This document shows positions 40,313 to 48,179 of a DNA stretch of 64,000 nucleotides, piece by piece. The notes under the pieces are model-generated. The model made no database searches, was not told where the DNA came from, and worked only from the letters and a program-made list of their open reading frames with translations. Both the position numbers and the translations under genes were made by a program. The DNA lies in NCBI GenBank assembly GCA_036871055.1, contig CP141893.1, forward strand, positions 3,844,001 to 3,908,000, written 5' to 3'. Within the stretch, counting starts at the first letter, position 1, and every line of letters begins with the position of its first letter. Source of the DNA: Bisbaumannia sp015645095 (GTDB lineage: Bacteria > Pseudomonadota > Gammaproteobacteria > Pseudomonadales > Halomonadaceae).

Positions 40313-40340
40313 CCCACACAACCACAGCGAGGACACCACC

Positions 40341-40730
40341 ATGAGCAACAAGGCCGTGATCAACACCGACAAGGCACCCGCCGCCATCGGCCCCTACTCC
40401 CAGGCCATCAAGGCCGGCAACACCGTCTACCTGTCCGGCCAGATTCCCCTGGACCCGGCCACCATGGAGCTGGTCTCCGACGACTTCGAGGCCCAGGCCC
40501 GCCAGGTCTTCACCAACCTCAAGGCGGTCTGCGAGGAAGCCGCCGGCTCCCTCGGCGAGATCGTCAAGATCAATCTCTACCTGGTGGACCTGGACAACTT
40601 CGCCATCGTCAACCAGGTGATGGAGGAGTTCTTCGCCGCCCCCTTCCCGGCCCGCGCCGCGGTCGGCGTCAAGGCCCTGCCCAAGGGCAGCCAGGTGGAG
40701 GCCGAGGCGGTCATGGTGATCGGCGACTAA
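40341..40730 (+). CDS. ridA: RidA-family protein (2-iminoacid deaminase family)
   Basis: 129 residues of the YjgF/YER057c/UK114 fold, starting INTDKAPAAIGPYSQAIKAG and ending PARAAVGVKALPKGSQVEAE. RidA hydrolyses reactive 2-aminoacrylate from PLP enzymes. By my alignment the key Arg of E. coli RidA (VARLPK) is replaced here by Ala (VKALPK), with Lys one residue earlier. The position after spoT matches pseudomonads. Family certain; catalytic competence uncertain. Confidence 0.9.
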   Translation: MSNKAVINTDKAPAAIGPYSQAIKAGNTVYLSGQIPLDPATMELVSDDFEAQARQVFTNLKAVCEEAAGSLGEIVKINLYLVDLDNFAIVNQVMEEFFAAPFPARAAVGVKALPKGSQVEAEAVMVIGD

Positions 40731-40750
40731 GGCGCCCCGGAGGTTGTGGC

Positions 40751-41269
40751 GTGCGGCTCTTCCTCGCCCTGCGCCCCGACCCGGCCCTGGTCGAGTGCCT
40801 TGCCGACCTGGCCGAGCAGGCCCGCCGTCGCTGCGGCGGGCGGGTCGTGCCCCGGGCGTCACTGCACCTGACCCTGGCCTTCCTCGGCGAAGTGCCCGAG
40901 CCCCGGCTCGACGCCCTGACTCGCTTCACCGAGGCGTTCTCCTGCCGCCCCGGCGCCTGGCCCCTGGATCGCTACGGCCACTTCCGTCGCGGCGGCATCC
41001 TCTGGCTCGGCTCGAGCCAGCCCGCACCGGCCCTGGCGGCGCTCTACCAGGAGCTCCACCAGGGCCTGGACGAACTGGGCCTGGCGCCACCCCCGCGCCC
41101 CTTCCTGCCCCATGTCACCCTGCTGCGTCATGCCAAGCACACCGCCCCCGCAGCGTTGGCGGCCCTGCCACGGCCGGCGCTGACATGGCGCTACACTCAG
41201 ATGGAATTGATCCACTCCCGGGCCAAGGATGGCAGACGCCACTATCACACCCTGGCTCGGAGTCGCTAA
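40751..41269 (+). CDS. thpR: RNA 2',3'-cyclic phosphodiesterase
   Basis: 172 residues of the 2H phosphoesterase superfamily, with both HxTL motifs: HLTLAFLGE and HVTLLRH. The N-terminus VRLFLALRPDP matches ThpR/LigT proteins. It opens 2',3'-cyclic phosphates of RNA. GTG 40751 is chosen with GGAGG seven bases upstream; a much longer open frame upstream is a shadow of spoT and ridA. Confidence 0.93.
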   Translation: MRLFLALRPDPALVECLADLAEQARRRCGGRVVPRASLHLTLAFLGEVPEPRLDALTRFTEAFSCRPGAWPLDRYGHFRRGGILWLGSSQPAPALAALYQELHQGLDELGLAPPPRPFLPHVTLLRHAKHTAPAALAALPRPALTWRYTQMELIHSRAKDGRRHYHTLARSR

Positions 41270-41281
41270 GGAAACCTGCCG

Positions 41282-41788
41282 ATGACGCTTTCGAAGGCTT
41301 TACGCGGGGCTCTGCTGGCCCTGCTGGCGGTGGGAACGCCGCCGCTCTGGGCGGCCCCCAACCTGGGCCTGGGAATCACCAGCGAGCGCACGCCGGCGCT
41401 GCGCCTGACCCTGGATCGCACCTTCGACCTGAGCCACTGGCACTCGCGCCTCGACCTGCGCCTGGCCAGCGGGGTGCTGTTGCTGCCGGGGGATGACGGC
41501 GACGATAACGCCGCCTGGGTGATCACGCCGGCCTTTCGCTATCACCTGGGCGAGGCCCGCCGTGCCTACGTGGAGGCGGGTATCGGCGCCGCTCTCTTCC
41601 TGAACACCCGCCTGGAGACCCGCCAGCTCTCCACCGCCTTCCAGTTCGAGGATCGCCTCGCCCTGGGCTGGACGCTGCCCGGCGCCAGCGAACTGAGCCT
41701 GAGCGTCACCCACTACTCCAATGGGCGGATCAAGCGGCCGAATGATGGCTTCGAGGTCTATGGCCTGACCTACCGCCTGGCGTTGTAG
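41282..41788 (+). CDS. PagL-like lipid A deacylase / acyloxyacyl hydrolase-family outer membrane protein
   Basis: 168 residues with a signal peptide (cleavage near LWAAPN) and an amphipathic beta-strand pattern ending FEVYGLTYRLAL. The motif THYSNG near residue 142 fits the His-x-Ser catalytic motif of PagL lipid A 3-O-deacylases. If active it would remodel lipid A in the outer membrane. The last ~20 codons are the first unit of a degenerate tandem repeat that continues to 42032. The following copies preserve the FEVYGLTYRLAL text and a TAG stop. Confidence 0.78.
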   Translation: MTLSKALRGALLALLAVGTPPLWAAPNLGLGITSERTPALRLTLDRTFDLSHWHSRLDLRLASGVLLLPGDDGDDNAAWVITPAFRYHLGEARRAYVEAGIGAALFLNTRLETRQLSTAFQFEDRLALGWTLPGASELSLSVTHYSNGRIKRPNDGFEVYGLTYRLAL

Positions 41789-42032
41789 GCCGCCGAACGG
41801 GAAGGATCAAGCGACCACTCTCGAGTCGGCGGCTTCGAGGTCTATGGCCTGACCTACCGCTTAGCGTTGTAGGCCGCTGAACGGGAAGGATCAAGCGACC
41901 ACTCTCGAGTCGGCGGTTTCGAGGGCTATGGCCTGAACTACCGCTTGTCCTTGTAGGCCAAGGGATCAAGCGCCCGTCTCGCCCATCGGCGGCTTCGAGG
42001 CCTATGGCCCGAACTACCGCCTGGCGTTGTAA
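41727..42032 (+). repeat. Degenerate tandem repeats of the pagL-like gene 3' end
   Basis: Four units begin with GGATCAAGCG at 41727, 41804, 41888 and 41963. Each carries a version of the codons for GGFE-Y-G-L-Y plus Leu-rich end and a TAG or TAA. Spacing between the TTC codons of units 1-3 is exactly 84 bp, so they are in frame. Unit 1 is the real gene end. Units 2-4 fill the gap up to the SDR gene. Confidence 0.93.
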
Positions 42033-42908
42033 TCACTTCTTGGCGGGCAGGAAGCCCCCCGCCTCCAGCACCTGGGCATAGCCCTCCCGGAAGCTGGGGT
42101 AGCGGAAGCGGTAGCCGCTCTCGAGCAGCAGGGCATTGTCGCAGCGCTTGCTGGCGCGGCGCCGCAGCGGCGACTGGATCACCTGGCTGGGCTCGACCCG
42201 CAGCTTGTCGGCCAACCACTGCATCACCTCGTGGAGCGGTGCCGGCTCGCAGTCGGAGGCGAGATAGAGGGGTGCCAGGGGCTGGTCGGCCAGGGCCAGG
42301 TCGATCAGGTGCGCCAGCACCCCGGTACAGTCGTCACGATGGATGCGATTGGAGTACATGGTCGGACTGGCCGGGGCGATGCGCCCCTCGCGGACCTGAC
42401 GGATCAGGCGATCGCGTCCCGGCCCATAGATCCCGGAGAAACGTACCACGGTGCCCGGCAGGTCATGGGCCAGCAGGGCCTGTTCCGCCTCCAGCATCAG
42501 CTGTCCCGAGAAACCATGGGGCGCCACCTCGCTGGCTTCATCGACGCTCTCGCCATCCTGCTGGGCATAGACGCTGGTGGAAGAGACGAAGAAGACCCGC
42601 TTGGGCGGCCGCTTGCGGCCGGCAAACTCGGCCAGCACCGCCTTGAGGCCATCCGGATAGGCGGCCCGGTAGGCCCCTTCCTCGAAGCGGTCGGCGCTGA
42701 TCACATAGACCACCACCTCGGCATCCGGCAGGGCCGCCAGGCTCTCGGCGTCCTGAACGTCCGCGGCCACCGCCGGAATGCCCGTCTCGGCCAGGGCCTC
42801 CGGACGACGGCGCACGCCGGTGACGCTCGAGCCTTGGGCCTTGAGTTGCCGTGCCAGGGTGATGCCGATATCGCCGCAGCCGACGATCAATGTCGTTGTT
42901 TTCTTCAC
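42033..42908 (-). CDS. SDR-family NAD(P)-dependent epimerase-like protein (YeeZ-type)
   Basis: 291 residues. The Rossmann motif is LIVGCGDIGITLARQL, the active-site region VSSTSVYAQQDG includes a Tyr, and the substrate region has RFSGIYGPGRDRL. The family is atypical/extended SDR with unknown substrate. I chose GTG 42908 (VKKTTTLIVGCG) with AAGGGAAAG upstream. A GTG at 42950 would put the coding start over a probable OxyR site and the oxyR promoter. Divergent from oxyR. Confidence 0.85.
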   Translation of the reverse strand: MKKTTTLIVGCGDIGITLARQLKAQGSSVTGVRRRPEALAETGIPAVAADVQDAESLAALPDAEVVVYVISADRFEEGAYRAAYPDGLKAVLAEFAGRKRPPKRVFFVSSTSVYAQQDGESVDEASEVAPHGFSGQLMLEAEQALLAHDLPGTVVRFSGIYGPGRDRLIRQVREGRIAPASPTMYSNRIHRDDCTGVLAHLIDLALADQPLAPLYLASDCEPAPLHEVMQWLADKLRVEPSQVIQSPLRRRASKRCDNALLLESGYRFRYPSFREGYAQVLEAGGFLPAKK

Positions 42909-42925
42909 CTTTCCCTTGCCCCTTG

Positions 42926-42940
42926 ATAAAAAGTCCCTAT
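42926..42940. promoter_or_regulatory. Half OxyR-type box upstream of oxyR
   Basis: ATAA-N7-CTAT fits half of the OxyR tetranucleotide pattern (ATAG-N7-CTAT) with one mismatch, 47 bp before the oxyR start. A second in-phase half-site is not clear. Confidence 0.4.
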
Positions 42941-42986
42941 CGGATAACACATTACTGCCCCGAGAGGATGCCGCCGAGGCACCACC

Positions 42987-43901
42987 ATGACTCTAACAGA
43001 ACTCCGCTACATCGTAACCTTGGCCCAGGAGCGCCATTTCGGGCGCGCCGCCGAGCGCTGCCACGTCTCCCAGCCGACCCTGTCGGTGGCGGTGAAGAAA
43101 CTCGAGGAGGAGCTCGGTGTGCCCCTCTTCGAGCGCTCCAAGTCCACGGTCCAGGTCACCCCCCTGGGGGAGCGCATCGTCGAGCAGGCCCAGCGGGTGC
43201 TGGAGCAGAGCAGCGTGATCAAGGAGCTGGCCAATGCCGGCAAGGACCAGTTGGCCAGCCCGTTGCGCATCGGTGCCATCTATACCATCGGCCCCTACCT
43301 GTTTCCGGACCTGATTCCCGAGCTGGCCCGCAGCGCTCCCCAGATGCCGCTCTACATCGAGGAGGGCTTCACCGCCACCCTGCGCCGCAAGCTGCGCAGC
43401 GGCGAGCTGGACGCCATCATCATCTCGCTGCCCTTCACCGAGACCGACGTGCTCACCAAGCCCCTCTATGACGAGGAGTTCGAGGTGCTGATGCCGGCCA
43501 GCCACCCCTGGACCGAGAAGGCCAGCATCGACAAGGAGGAGCTGCTCGGCGAGCGTCTGTTGCTGCTCGGCGAGGGCCACTGCTTCCGCGACCAGATCCT
43601 CGAGGCCTGCCCGGCGATCAGCGCCAAGCTCAACAGCCCCAGCAATACCCTGACCGCCGAGGGCGGCTCCCTGGAGACCATCCGCTACATGGTCGCCTCG
43701 CGGCTGGGCATCACGGTACTGCCCCGCTCCGCCCTCGGCAGCGGCCGCTATGAGCAGGGCGGGGTGGAGAGTCGCCCCTTCAGCGACCCGGCGCCGTCTC
43801 GCACCGTGGCCATCGCCTGGCGCGCCAGCTTCCCGCGGCCCAAGGCCATCGATACCCTCACCGAGGCGATCGCCAAGTGCCGTCAGCGGCGAAGCTCATG
43901 A
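42987..43901 (+). CDS. oxyR: Hydrogen peroxide-sensing LysR regulator OxyR
   Basis: 304 residues. N-terminal winged HTH (FGRAAERCHVSQPTLSVAVK), C-terminal LysR substrate domain. The redox pair falls at Cys199 and Cys208 (GHCFRDQILEAC), the same numbers as in E. coli, so disulphide switching by peroxide is expected. The last codon overlaps the recG start by ATGA (43898-43901), the conserved oxyR-recG pairing of pseudomonads. Confidence 0.97.
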   Translation: MTLTELRYIVTLAQERHFGRAAERCHVSQPTLSVAVKKLEEELGVPLFERSKSTVQVTPLGERIVEQAQRVLEQSSVIKELANAGKDQLASPLRIGAIYTIGPYLFPDLIPELARSAPQMPLYIEEGFTATLRRKLRSGELDAIIISLPFTETDVLTKPLYDEEFEVLMPASHPWTEKASIDKEELLGERLLLLGEGHCFRDQILEACPAISAKLNSPSNTLTAEGGSLETIRYMVASRLGITVLPRSALGSGRYEQGGVESRPFSDPAPSRTVAIAWRASFPRPKAIDTLTEAIAKCRQRRSS

Positions 43902-45979
43902 ACGAGCTGCAGCAGCCGGTCACCGAGCTCAAGGGGGTCGGCGAGGCGCTGGCCGCCAAGCTGGCCCGGCTGCGCATCGCCACCCTGGCGGACCTGCTCT
44001 TCCACCTGCCGCTGCGCTACCAGGATCGCACCCGCATCACCCCCATGGGCACCCTCAAGGCGGGCCAGGAGGCGGTGATCGAGGGCGAGGTGGCCGCCGC
44101 CAGCGTGGTCCAGGGGCGTCGCCGCAGCCTGCTGGTACGGCTCAAGGACGGTTCCGGCATCCTCAGCCTGCGCTTCTTCCACTTCTCGCCGGCCCAGCAG
44201 CAGCAGTTCCGCCCCGGGGTGACCCTGCGTGCCTTCGGCGAGGCCCGGGCCGGGGCCACCGGCCTGGAGATCTACCACCCGGAGTATCGCCTGCTGGCCA
44301 GCGGCGAGGCCCCGGTGGAGGAGCACCTGACGCCCATCTACCCGACCACCGAGGGGCTCAACCAGGCACGGCTGCGGGCCCTGATCGGCCAGGCCCTGGC
44401 GCTGCTGGATCGCCACCCGGACGACCTGCGCGACTGGATTCCCGAGGCCCTGCGCCAGCGCTTCGGCCTGCCGGAGCTGCGCCACTGCCTGCATGCCCTG
44501 CATGAGCCGCCCCCGGAGGCGGACCTGGAGAGCCTGGCGAACGGTCACCACCCGGCCATTCGCCGCCTGGCCCTGGAGGAGCTGCTGGCCCATCAGCTCA
44601 GCCTGCGCCAGGTGCGCCTGCGCATCCAGGCCGATGGGGCCCCCGAACTGCCCTCCGGCCGCGGCCTGCAGGCGCGTTTCGTGGCCCAGCTGCCCTTCAG
44701 CCTGACCGGCGCCCAGCGCCGGGTACTCGACGAGATCGCCGCCGACCTGCAGCGCCCGCTGCCCATGCTGCGCCTGGTGCAGGGCGACGTGGGCTCCGGC
44801 AAGACGGTGGTGGCGGCCCTGGCGGCGCTCTCCGCCATCGCCGGGGGCTGTCAGGCGGCGGTGATGGCGCCCACCGAGATCCTCGCCGAGCAGCACTTCC
44901 GCACCTTCCGCGCCTGGTTCGAGCCGCTGGGCATCGAGGTGGCCTGGCTGGCCGGCAAGCTCAAGGGCAAGGCGCGCCTGGACACCAAGGCGGCGCTGCT
45001 CGACGGCCGCGCCCAGGTGGTGGTGGGCACCCATGCGCTCTTCCAGGACGACGTCCACTTCCAGCGCCTGGGGCTGGCGATCATCGACGAGCAGCACCGT
45101 TTCGGCGTGCACCAGCGCCTGGCCCTGCGCGAGAAGGGCGAGGCCGCGGGTCTCACGCCCCACCAACTGGTGATGACCGCCACGCCGATCCCCCGCACCC
45201 TGGCGATGAGCGCCTACGCCGACCTGGACCTGTCGGTGATCGACGAGCTGCCCCCGGGGCGCACCCCGGTGCAGACGGTGGCGGTGCCCGACGAGCGCCG
45301 CCCCGAGGTGGTGGCGCGCATCCGCCACGCCTGCGCCGAGGGGCGCCAGGCCTACTGGGTCTGCACCCTGATCGAGGAGTCCGAGGCGCTGCAGTGCCAG
45401 GCCGCCGAGGCGACCCGGGACGAGCTCACCGAGCGGCTCCCGGAGCTTTCCATCGGCCTGGTGCATGGGCGCATGAAGGCGACGGAGAAGGCCGAGGTGA
45501 TGGCGGCCTTCAAGGCCGGCGAACTGGACCTGCTGGTGGCCACCACGGTGATCGAGGTGGGGGTGGACGTCCCCAACGCCAGCCTGATGATCATCGAGAA
45601 CCCGGAACGCCTGGGGCTCTCCCAGCTCCACCAGCTGCGCGGTCGGGTGGGGCGCGGCGCCACCGAGAGCTTCTGCGTGCTGCTCTACCATCCGCCGCTG
45701 TCGGCCCACTCCCGGGAGCGACTGGCGGTGATGCGCGAGACCACCGACGGTTTCCGCATCGCCGAAAAGGACCTGGAGCTGCGCGGCCCCGGCGAGGTGC
45801 TGGGCACCCGCCAGACCGGCCTGGCACAGATGAAGATCGCCGATCTGGAACGGGACCGGGACCTGCTGGATAGCGTCACCGAACTCGCCAAGGCCCTGCT
45901 GGAGCAGGCACCGGAGGCCAGCGACCCGCTGATTCACCGCTGGCTGGGGGATGAAGCCGGGCGTTATGGGCAGGTGTAG
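43898..45979 (+). CDS. recG: ATP-dependent DNA helicase RecG
   Basis: 693 residues: N-terminal wedge domain (LFHLPLRYQDRTRITPMG), helicase motif I GDVGSGKTVVA, motif II DEQHRFG, motif III MTATPIPRTLAM, C-terminal motifs GRVGRG and the TRG region (RETTDGFRIAEKDLELRGPGE). It remodels stalled forks and Holliday junctions. ATG 43898 overlaps the oxyR stop. The stop codon TAG runs directly into a heptanucleotide array. Confidence 0.97.
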   Translation: MNELQQPVTELKGVGEALAAKLARLRIATLADLLFHLPLRYQDRTRITPMGTLKAGQEAVIEGEVAAASVVQGRRRSLLVRLKDGSGILSLRFFHFSPAQQQQFRPGVTLRAFGEARAGATGLEIYHPEYRLLASGEAPVEEHLTPIYPTTEGLNQARLRALIGQALALLDRHPDDLRDWIPEALRQRFGLPELRHCLHALHEPPPEADLESLANGHHPAIRRLALEELLAHQLSLRQVRLRIQADGAPELPSGRGLQARFVAQLPFSLTGAQRRVLDEIAADLQRPLPMLRLVQGDVGSGKTVVAALAALSAIAGGCQAAVMAPTEILAEQHFRTFRAWFEPLGIEVAWLAGKLKGKARLDTKAALLDGRAQVVVGTHALFQDDVHFQRLGLAIIDEQHRFGVHQRLALREKGEAAGLTPHQLVMTATPIPRTLAMSAYADLDLSVIDELPPGRTPVQTVAVPDERRPEVVARIRHACAEGRQAYWVCTLIEESEALQCQAAEATRDELTERLPELSIGLVHGRMKATEKAEVMAAFKAGELDLLVATTVIEVGVDVPNASLMIIENPERLGLSQLHQLRGRVGRGATESFCVLLYHPPLSAHSRERLAVMRETTDGFRIAEKDLELRGPGEVLGTRQTGLAQMKIADLERDRDLLDSVTELAKALLEQAPEASDPLIHRWLGDEAGRYGQV

Positions 45980-46020
45980 GAAGCTGGAAGCTGGAAGCTG
46001 GAAGCTGGAAGCTGGAAGCT
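45979..46020 (+). repeat. Heptanucleotide array, 6 copies of GGAAGCT
   Basis: Six perfect head-to-tail copies, the first sharing the final G of the recG stop codon. The right flank (about 46045-46108) resembles the right flank of the larger array at 63129-63289. Confidence 0.97.
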
Positions 46021-46108
46021 GGAAAACAGTCTGCCCCTATCCCCTATTGGGCCAAGGTTTTTTCGTCCGGCTTCAAGCTTAAGGCTTCTAGCTCCTGGCG
46101 AAGCCCGG

Positions 46109-46465
46109 CTAGAGGTGCTTGAGGAGTTTCTGCAGCTGGGTGAGATCGGCGGAGTCGCCGACCAGGCGTACGGTGCCGGCCATCATGCCGTCGAGGAAGG
46201 CCTGCTGGGTCGGCCTGCGCAGGACCTTGAGGGCGGTCGCCTCGTCCTCGAAACGCAGCTCCAGGTCGAGATCCACCGGCAATCCCTTGCCGGTCTGGAT
46301 GCCACGGGGCGACATCCGGTAATAGCGGGCGATGGAGAGGTCTTCGGTGGCGATGCCCCAGTCGAGGCCCTTGGCCTGGCTGAGTACGTCGCGGAAGGCG
46401 GCCTTGCGGCGCAGGGCACGCTTGAGCAGCCAGCCCAGGATCCACAGCAGCAGACGCAGCTTCAT
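46109..46465 (-). CDS. Small SCP2-like (sterol carrier fold) protein
   Basis: 118 residues. A short hydrophobic, basic N-terminus (MKLRLLLWILGWLLKRALRRK) could bind or enter the membrane. The rest resembles short SCP2-domain proteins of gammaproteobacteria (ARYYRMSPRGIQ, LELRFEDEATALKVL, DGMMAGTVRLVGD). I do not recognise a specific function; lipid binding is only suggested by the fold. The ATG at 46465 lies upstream of a clear coding start with no better alternative. Located between recG and hupB. Confidence 0.68.
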   Translation of the reverse strand: MKLRLLLWILGWLLKRALRRKAAFRDVLSQAKGLDWGIATEDLSIARYYRMSPRGIQTGKGLPVDLDLELRFEDEATALKVLRRPTQQAFLDGMMAGTVRLVGDSADLTQLQKLLKHL

Positions 46466-46488
46466 GGCACTCCCTGCATGACAGATTC

Positions 46489-46517
46489 CGGGCCCGGCGA
46501 TGGCGTCGCCGGGCCCG
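46489..46517 (-). terminator. Terminator of hupB
   Basis: A 12-bp stem (CGGGCCCGGCGA / TCGCCGGGCCCG) with a TGGCG loop, 13 bases after the hupB stop. The minus-strand tail GAATCTGTC is weakly T-containing. Confidence 0.75.
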
Positions 46518-46529
46518 CGGTGGACAGCC

Positions 46530-46805
46530 TTACTTGGCGACGGCGTCCTTGAGCGCCTTGCCCGGCTTGAAGGCCACGGTCTTGCTGGCCGGAATGGTCA
46601 GCGGCTGACCGGTCTGGGGGTTCTTGCCGGTGCGTGCGGCGCGCTCGCGCACGGTGAAAGAGCCGAACCCGATCAGGGAAACGTCCTGCCCCTTGGCCAC
46701 GCTACCGGTGATCTCATCGAGAATCACGTTGAGCACCTGGCCGGCCTTGTCCTTGGAAAGATCGGCACGCTCGGCGATCGCCGCAGCGAGTTCTGGTTTG
46801 CGCAT
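46530..46805 (-). CDS. hupB: DNA-binding protein HU (beta-type)
   Basis: 91 residues, full-length HU/IHF fold: MRKPELAAAIAERADLSKDK, the beta-arm entrance GFGSFTVRERAARTGKNPQTG and PASKTVAFKPGKALK. A nucleoid protein that bends DNA. ATG 46805 has GGAGG upstream (minus strand); a longer frame adds nine unlikely codons. Position next to recG and rubredoxin reductase matches P. aeruginosa. Confidence 0.95.
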   Translation of the reverse strand: MRKPELAAAIAERADLSKDKAGQVLNVILDEITGSVAKGQDVSLIGFGSFTVRERAARTGKNPQTGQPLTIPASKTVAFKPGKALKDAVAK

Positions 46806-46942
46806 ACAGCCCTCCTGGTTTTGGATATGCAAGGCGGCATCCGCCGCTCTCGTTGTTCTTCGTTAGCCACTGAAGTCGAAGCACCCGGGAAACCCAAGCA
46901 CCCCATCGATGCTGGCGGGAGCCCTCCCCCCACGTAACGTCA

Positions 46943-48103
46943 CTAGACTAGCAACGGCGGGGCGACTCGCGCCAGCTCAACTTTCCGCTTCACGGCGGCG
47001 CCTGTCAACGCGAAACCAATCAAACGTCCGTCTGCATCTTCGGCCCGGGCCGTGAGATCCCGGCCTTCGCCTTCGATCCGCCACTGCGCCGGCACCTGGT
47101 GGGGCGGCAGGGAGACCACCGGCAGCAGGGGCGTCTTGACCAGTACCGGCCAGGGGCCATAGCTCACCGGGGTCGGCGTTCCGCTCAGGGTCGCCGCCAG
47201 GGCCCTGGCCGCCGCCTGCAAGGGCTGCACGTACATGGCGTTGACCCCGGCCACGCAGGCCACGTCCCCCAGGGCATGGATATCCGCCGCCGAGGTGGCC
47301 AGGTAGCGGTCGGTGACGATGCCCTCGGGGGAGGTCGTCAAGCCCGCCGCCGCGGCCAGCTCGGTCCGCGGCACCAGGCCGGTGGCCACCAGCACCAGAT
47401 CGGCATCGAGGCAGCGGCCATCGTCCAGGGTCAGGACCACGCCCCGGGGTTCGGCCGCCAGGGTCGTCAGCAGGCGCCCCATATGCAGGGTGATGCCCGC
47501 CTCCGCCATGGCCTCGCCCAGGGCCCGCCCCAGCGGCGCCGGCAGCAACCGCGCCAGGGGCGCCAGCTCCGGGGCGATCAGGTCCACAAGGTGGCCGCCG
47601 GCGTGCAGGTCGTTGGCGAATTCGCAGCCCACCAGGCCACTGCCGATGATCGCCACCCGGGCCGGGCGGCCGAGGGTCGCCAGGGCCCCCTGGAAGGCGC
47701 GGTAGTCATCCAGGTCATTGATGGTAAAGACCCGCCCAACCAGTTCCTCGGAAATGGCGAAGGGGGGCCGCGGCGTGGCACCAGTGGCCAACACCAGTTG
47801 GCCGTAGTCGAGGCGTTCCTCGCCGATCCACAGGCAGTGGGCCTCGGGATCGATGGCGGTAACCCGGGTCCGGGTCCGCACCACGGCCCGGAGTTGATCG
47901 GCCACCTCGATGGCCGAGCGCTGGGCCAGCCGCTCCGGGGGCAGGCCCTTGGCGAAGCCGGTGGAAAGCAATGGCTTGGAGTAGTCGTCGCCACTATCGG
48001 CGGTGATCAGGGTCAAGGGGCGCTCGGGGTTGCGGGCCCGCCACTGGCGGGCCAGGCCCAGGCCGGCCATACCGGTGCCGAGAATGATCAGGGGCGTGTC
48101 CAT
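46943..48103 (-). CDS. FAD-dependent rubredoxin reductase-like NAD(P)H oxidoreductase
   Basis: 386 residues. Two Rossmann motifs: FAD-binding IILGTGMAGLGLARQW and NAD-binding VAIIGSGLVGCEFANDL. The FAD motif ADIHALGDVACV and the C-terminal DUF-like domain (PVLVKTPLLPVVSLPP) are typical of AlkT/RubB-type reductases. It would pass electrons from NADH to rubredoxin, but no rubredoxin gene is in the window, though pseudomonads carry it next door. ATG 48103 is chosen (MDTPLIILGTG). Divergent from ubiC. Confidence 0.85.
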   Translation of the reverse strand: MDTPLIILGTGMAGLGLARQWRARNPERPLTLITADSGDDYSKPLLSTGFAKGLPPERLAQRSAIEVADQLRAVVRTRTRVTAIDPEAHCLWIGEERLDYGQLVLATGATPRPPFAISEELVGRVFTINDLDDYRAFQGALATLGRPARVAIIGSGLVGCEFANDLHAGGHLVDLIAPELAPLARLLPAPLGRALGEAMAEAGITLHMGRLLTTLAAEPRGVVLTLDDGRCLDADLVLVATGLVPRTELAAAAGLTTSPEGIVTDRYLATSAADIHALGDVACVAGVNAMYVQPLQAAARALAATLSGTPTPVSYGPWPVLVKTPLLPVVSLPPHQVPAQWRIEGEGRDLTARAEDADGRLIGFALTGAAVKRKVELARVAPPLLV

Positions 48104-48179
48104 GGGGCTCCTGGCAAGCGAGAGGGGATGGGGCCCCATGGTACACTAGCCGCCCCTTGACTCGACCCGGAGAGGCACG

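Noticed and set aside
38058..40862. 934-codon minus-strand frame opposite spoT and ridA
   Set aside because: Same shadow character. spoT on the plus strand has full HD, synthetase, TGS and ACT motifs.
41730..41969. 79-codon minus-strand frame over the pagL tail repeats, with a repeated peptide
   Set aside because: The repetition follows from the DNA tandem units, and there is no start signal. It is an antisense shadow.
42909..42950. Extended start (GTG 42950) for the SDR gene
   Set aside because: It would place coding sequence over the OxyR-like box in the short divergent gap. GTG 42908 has its own AAGGGA-type site and gives the family N-terminus.
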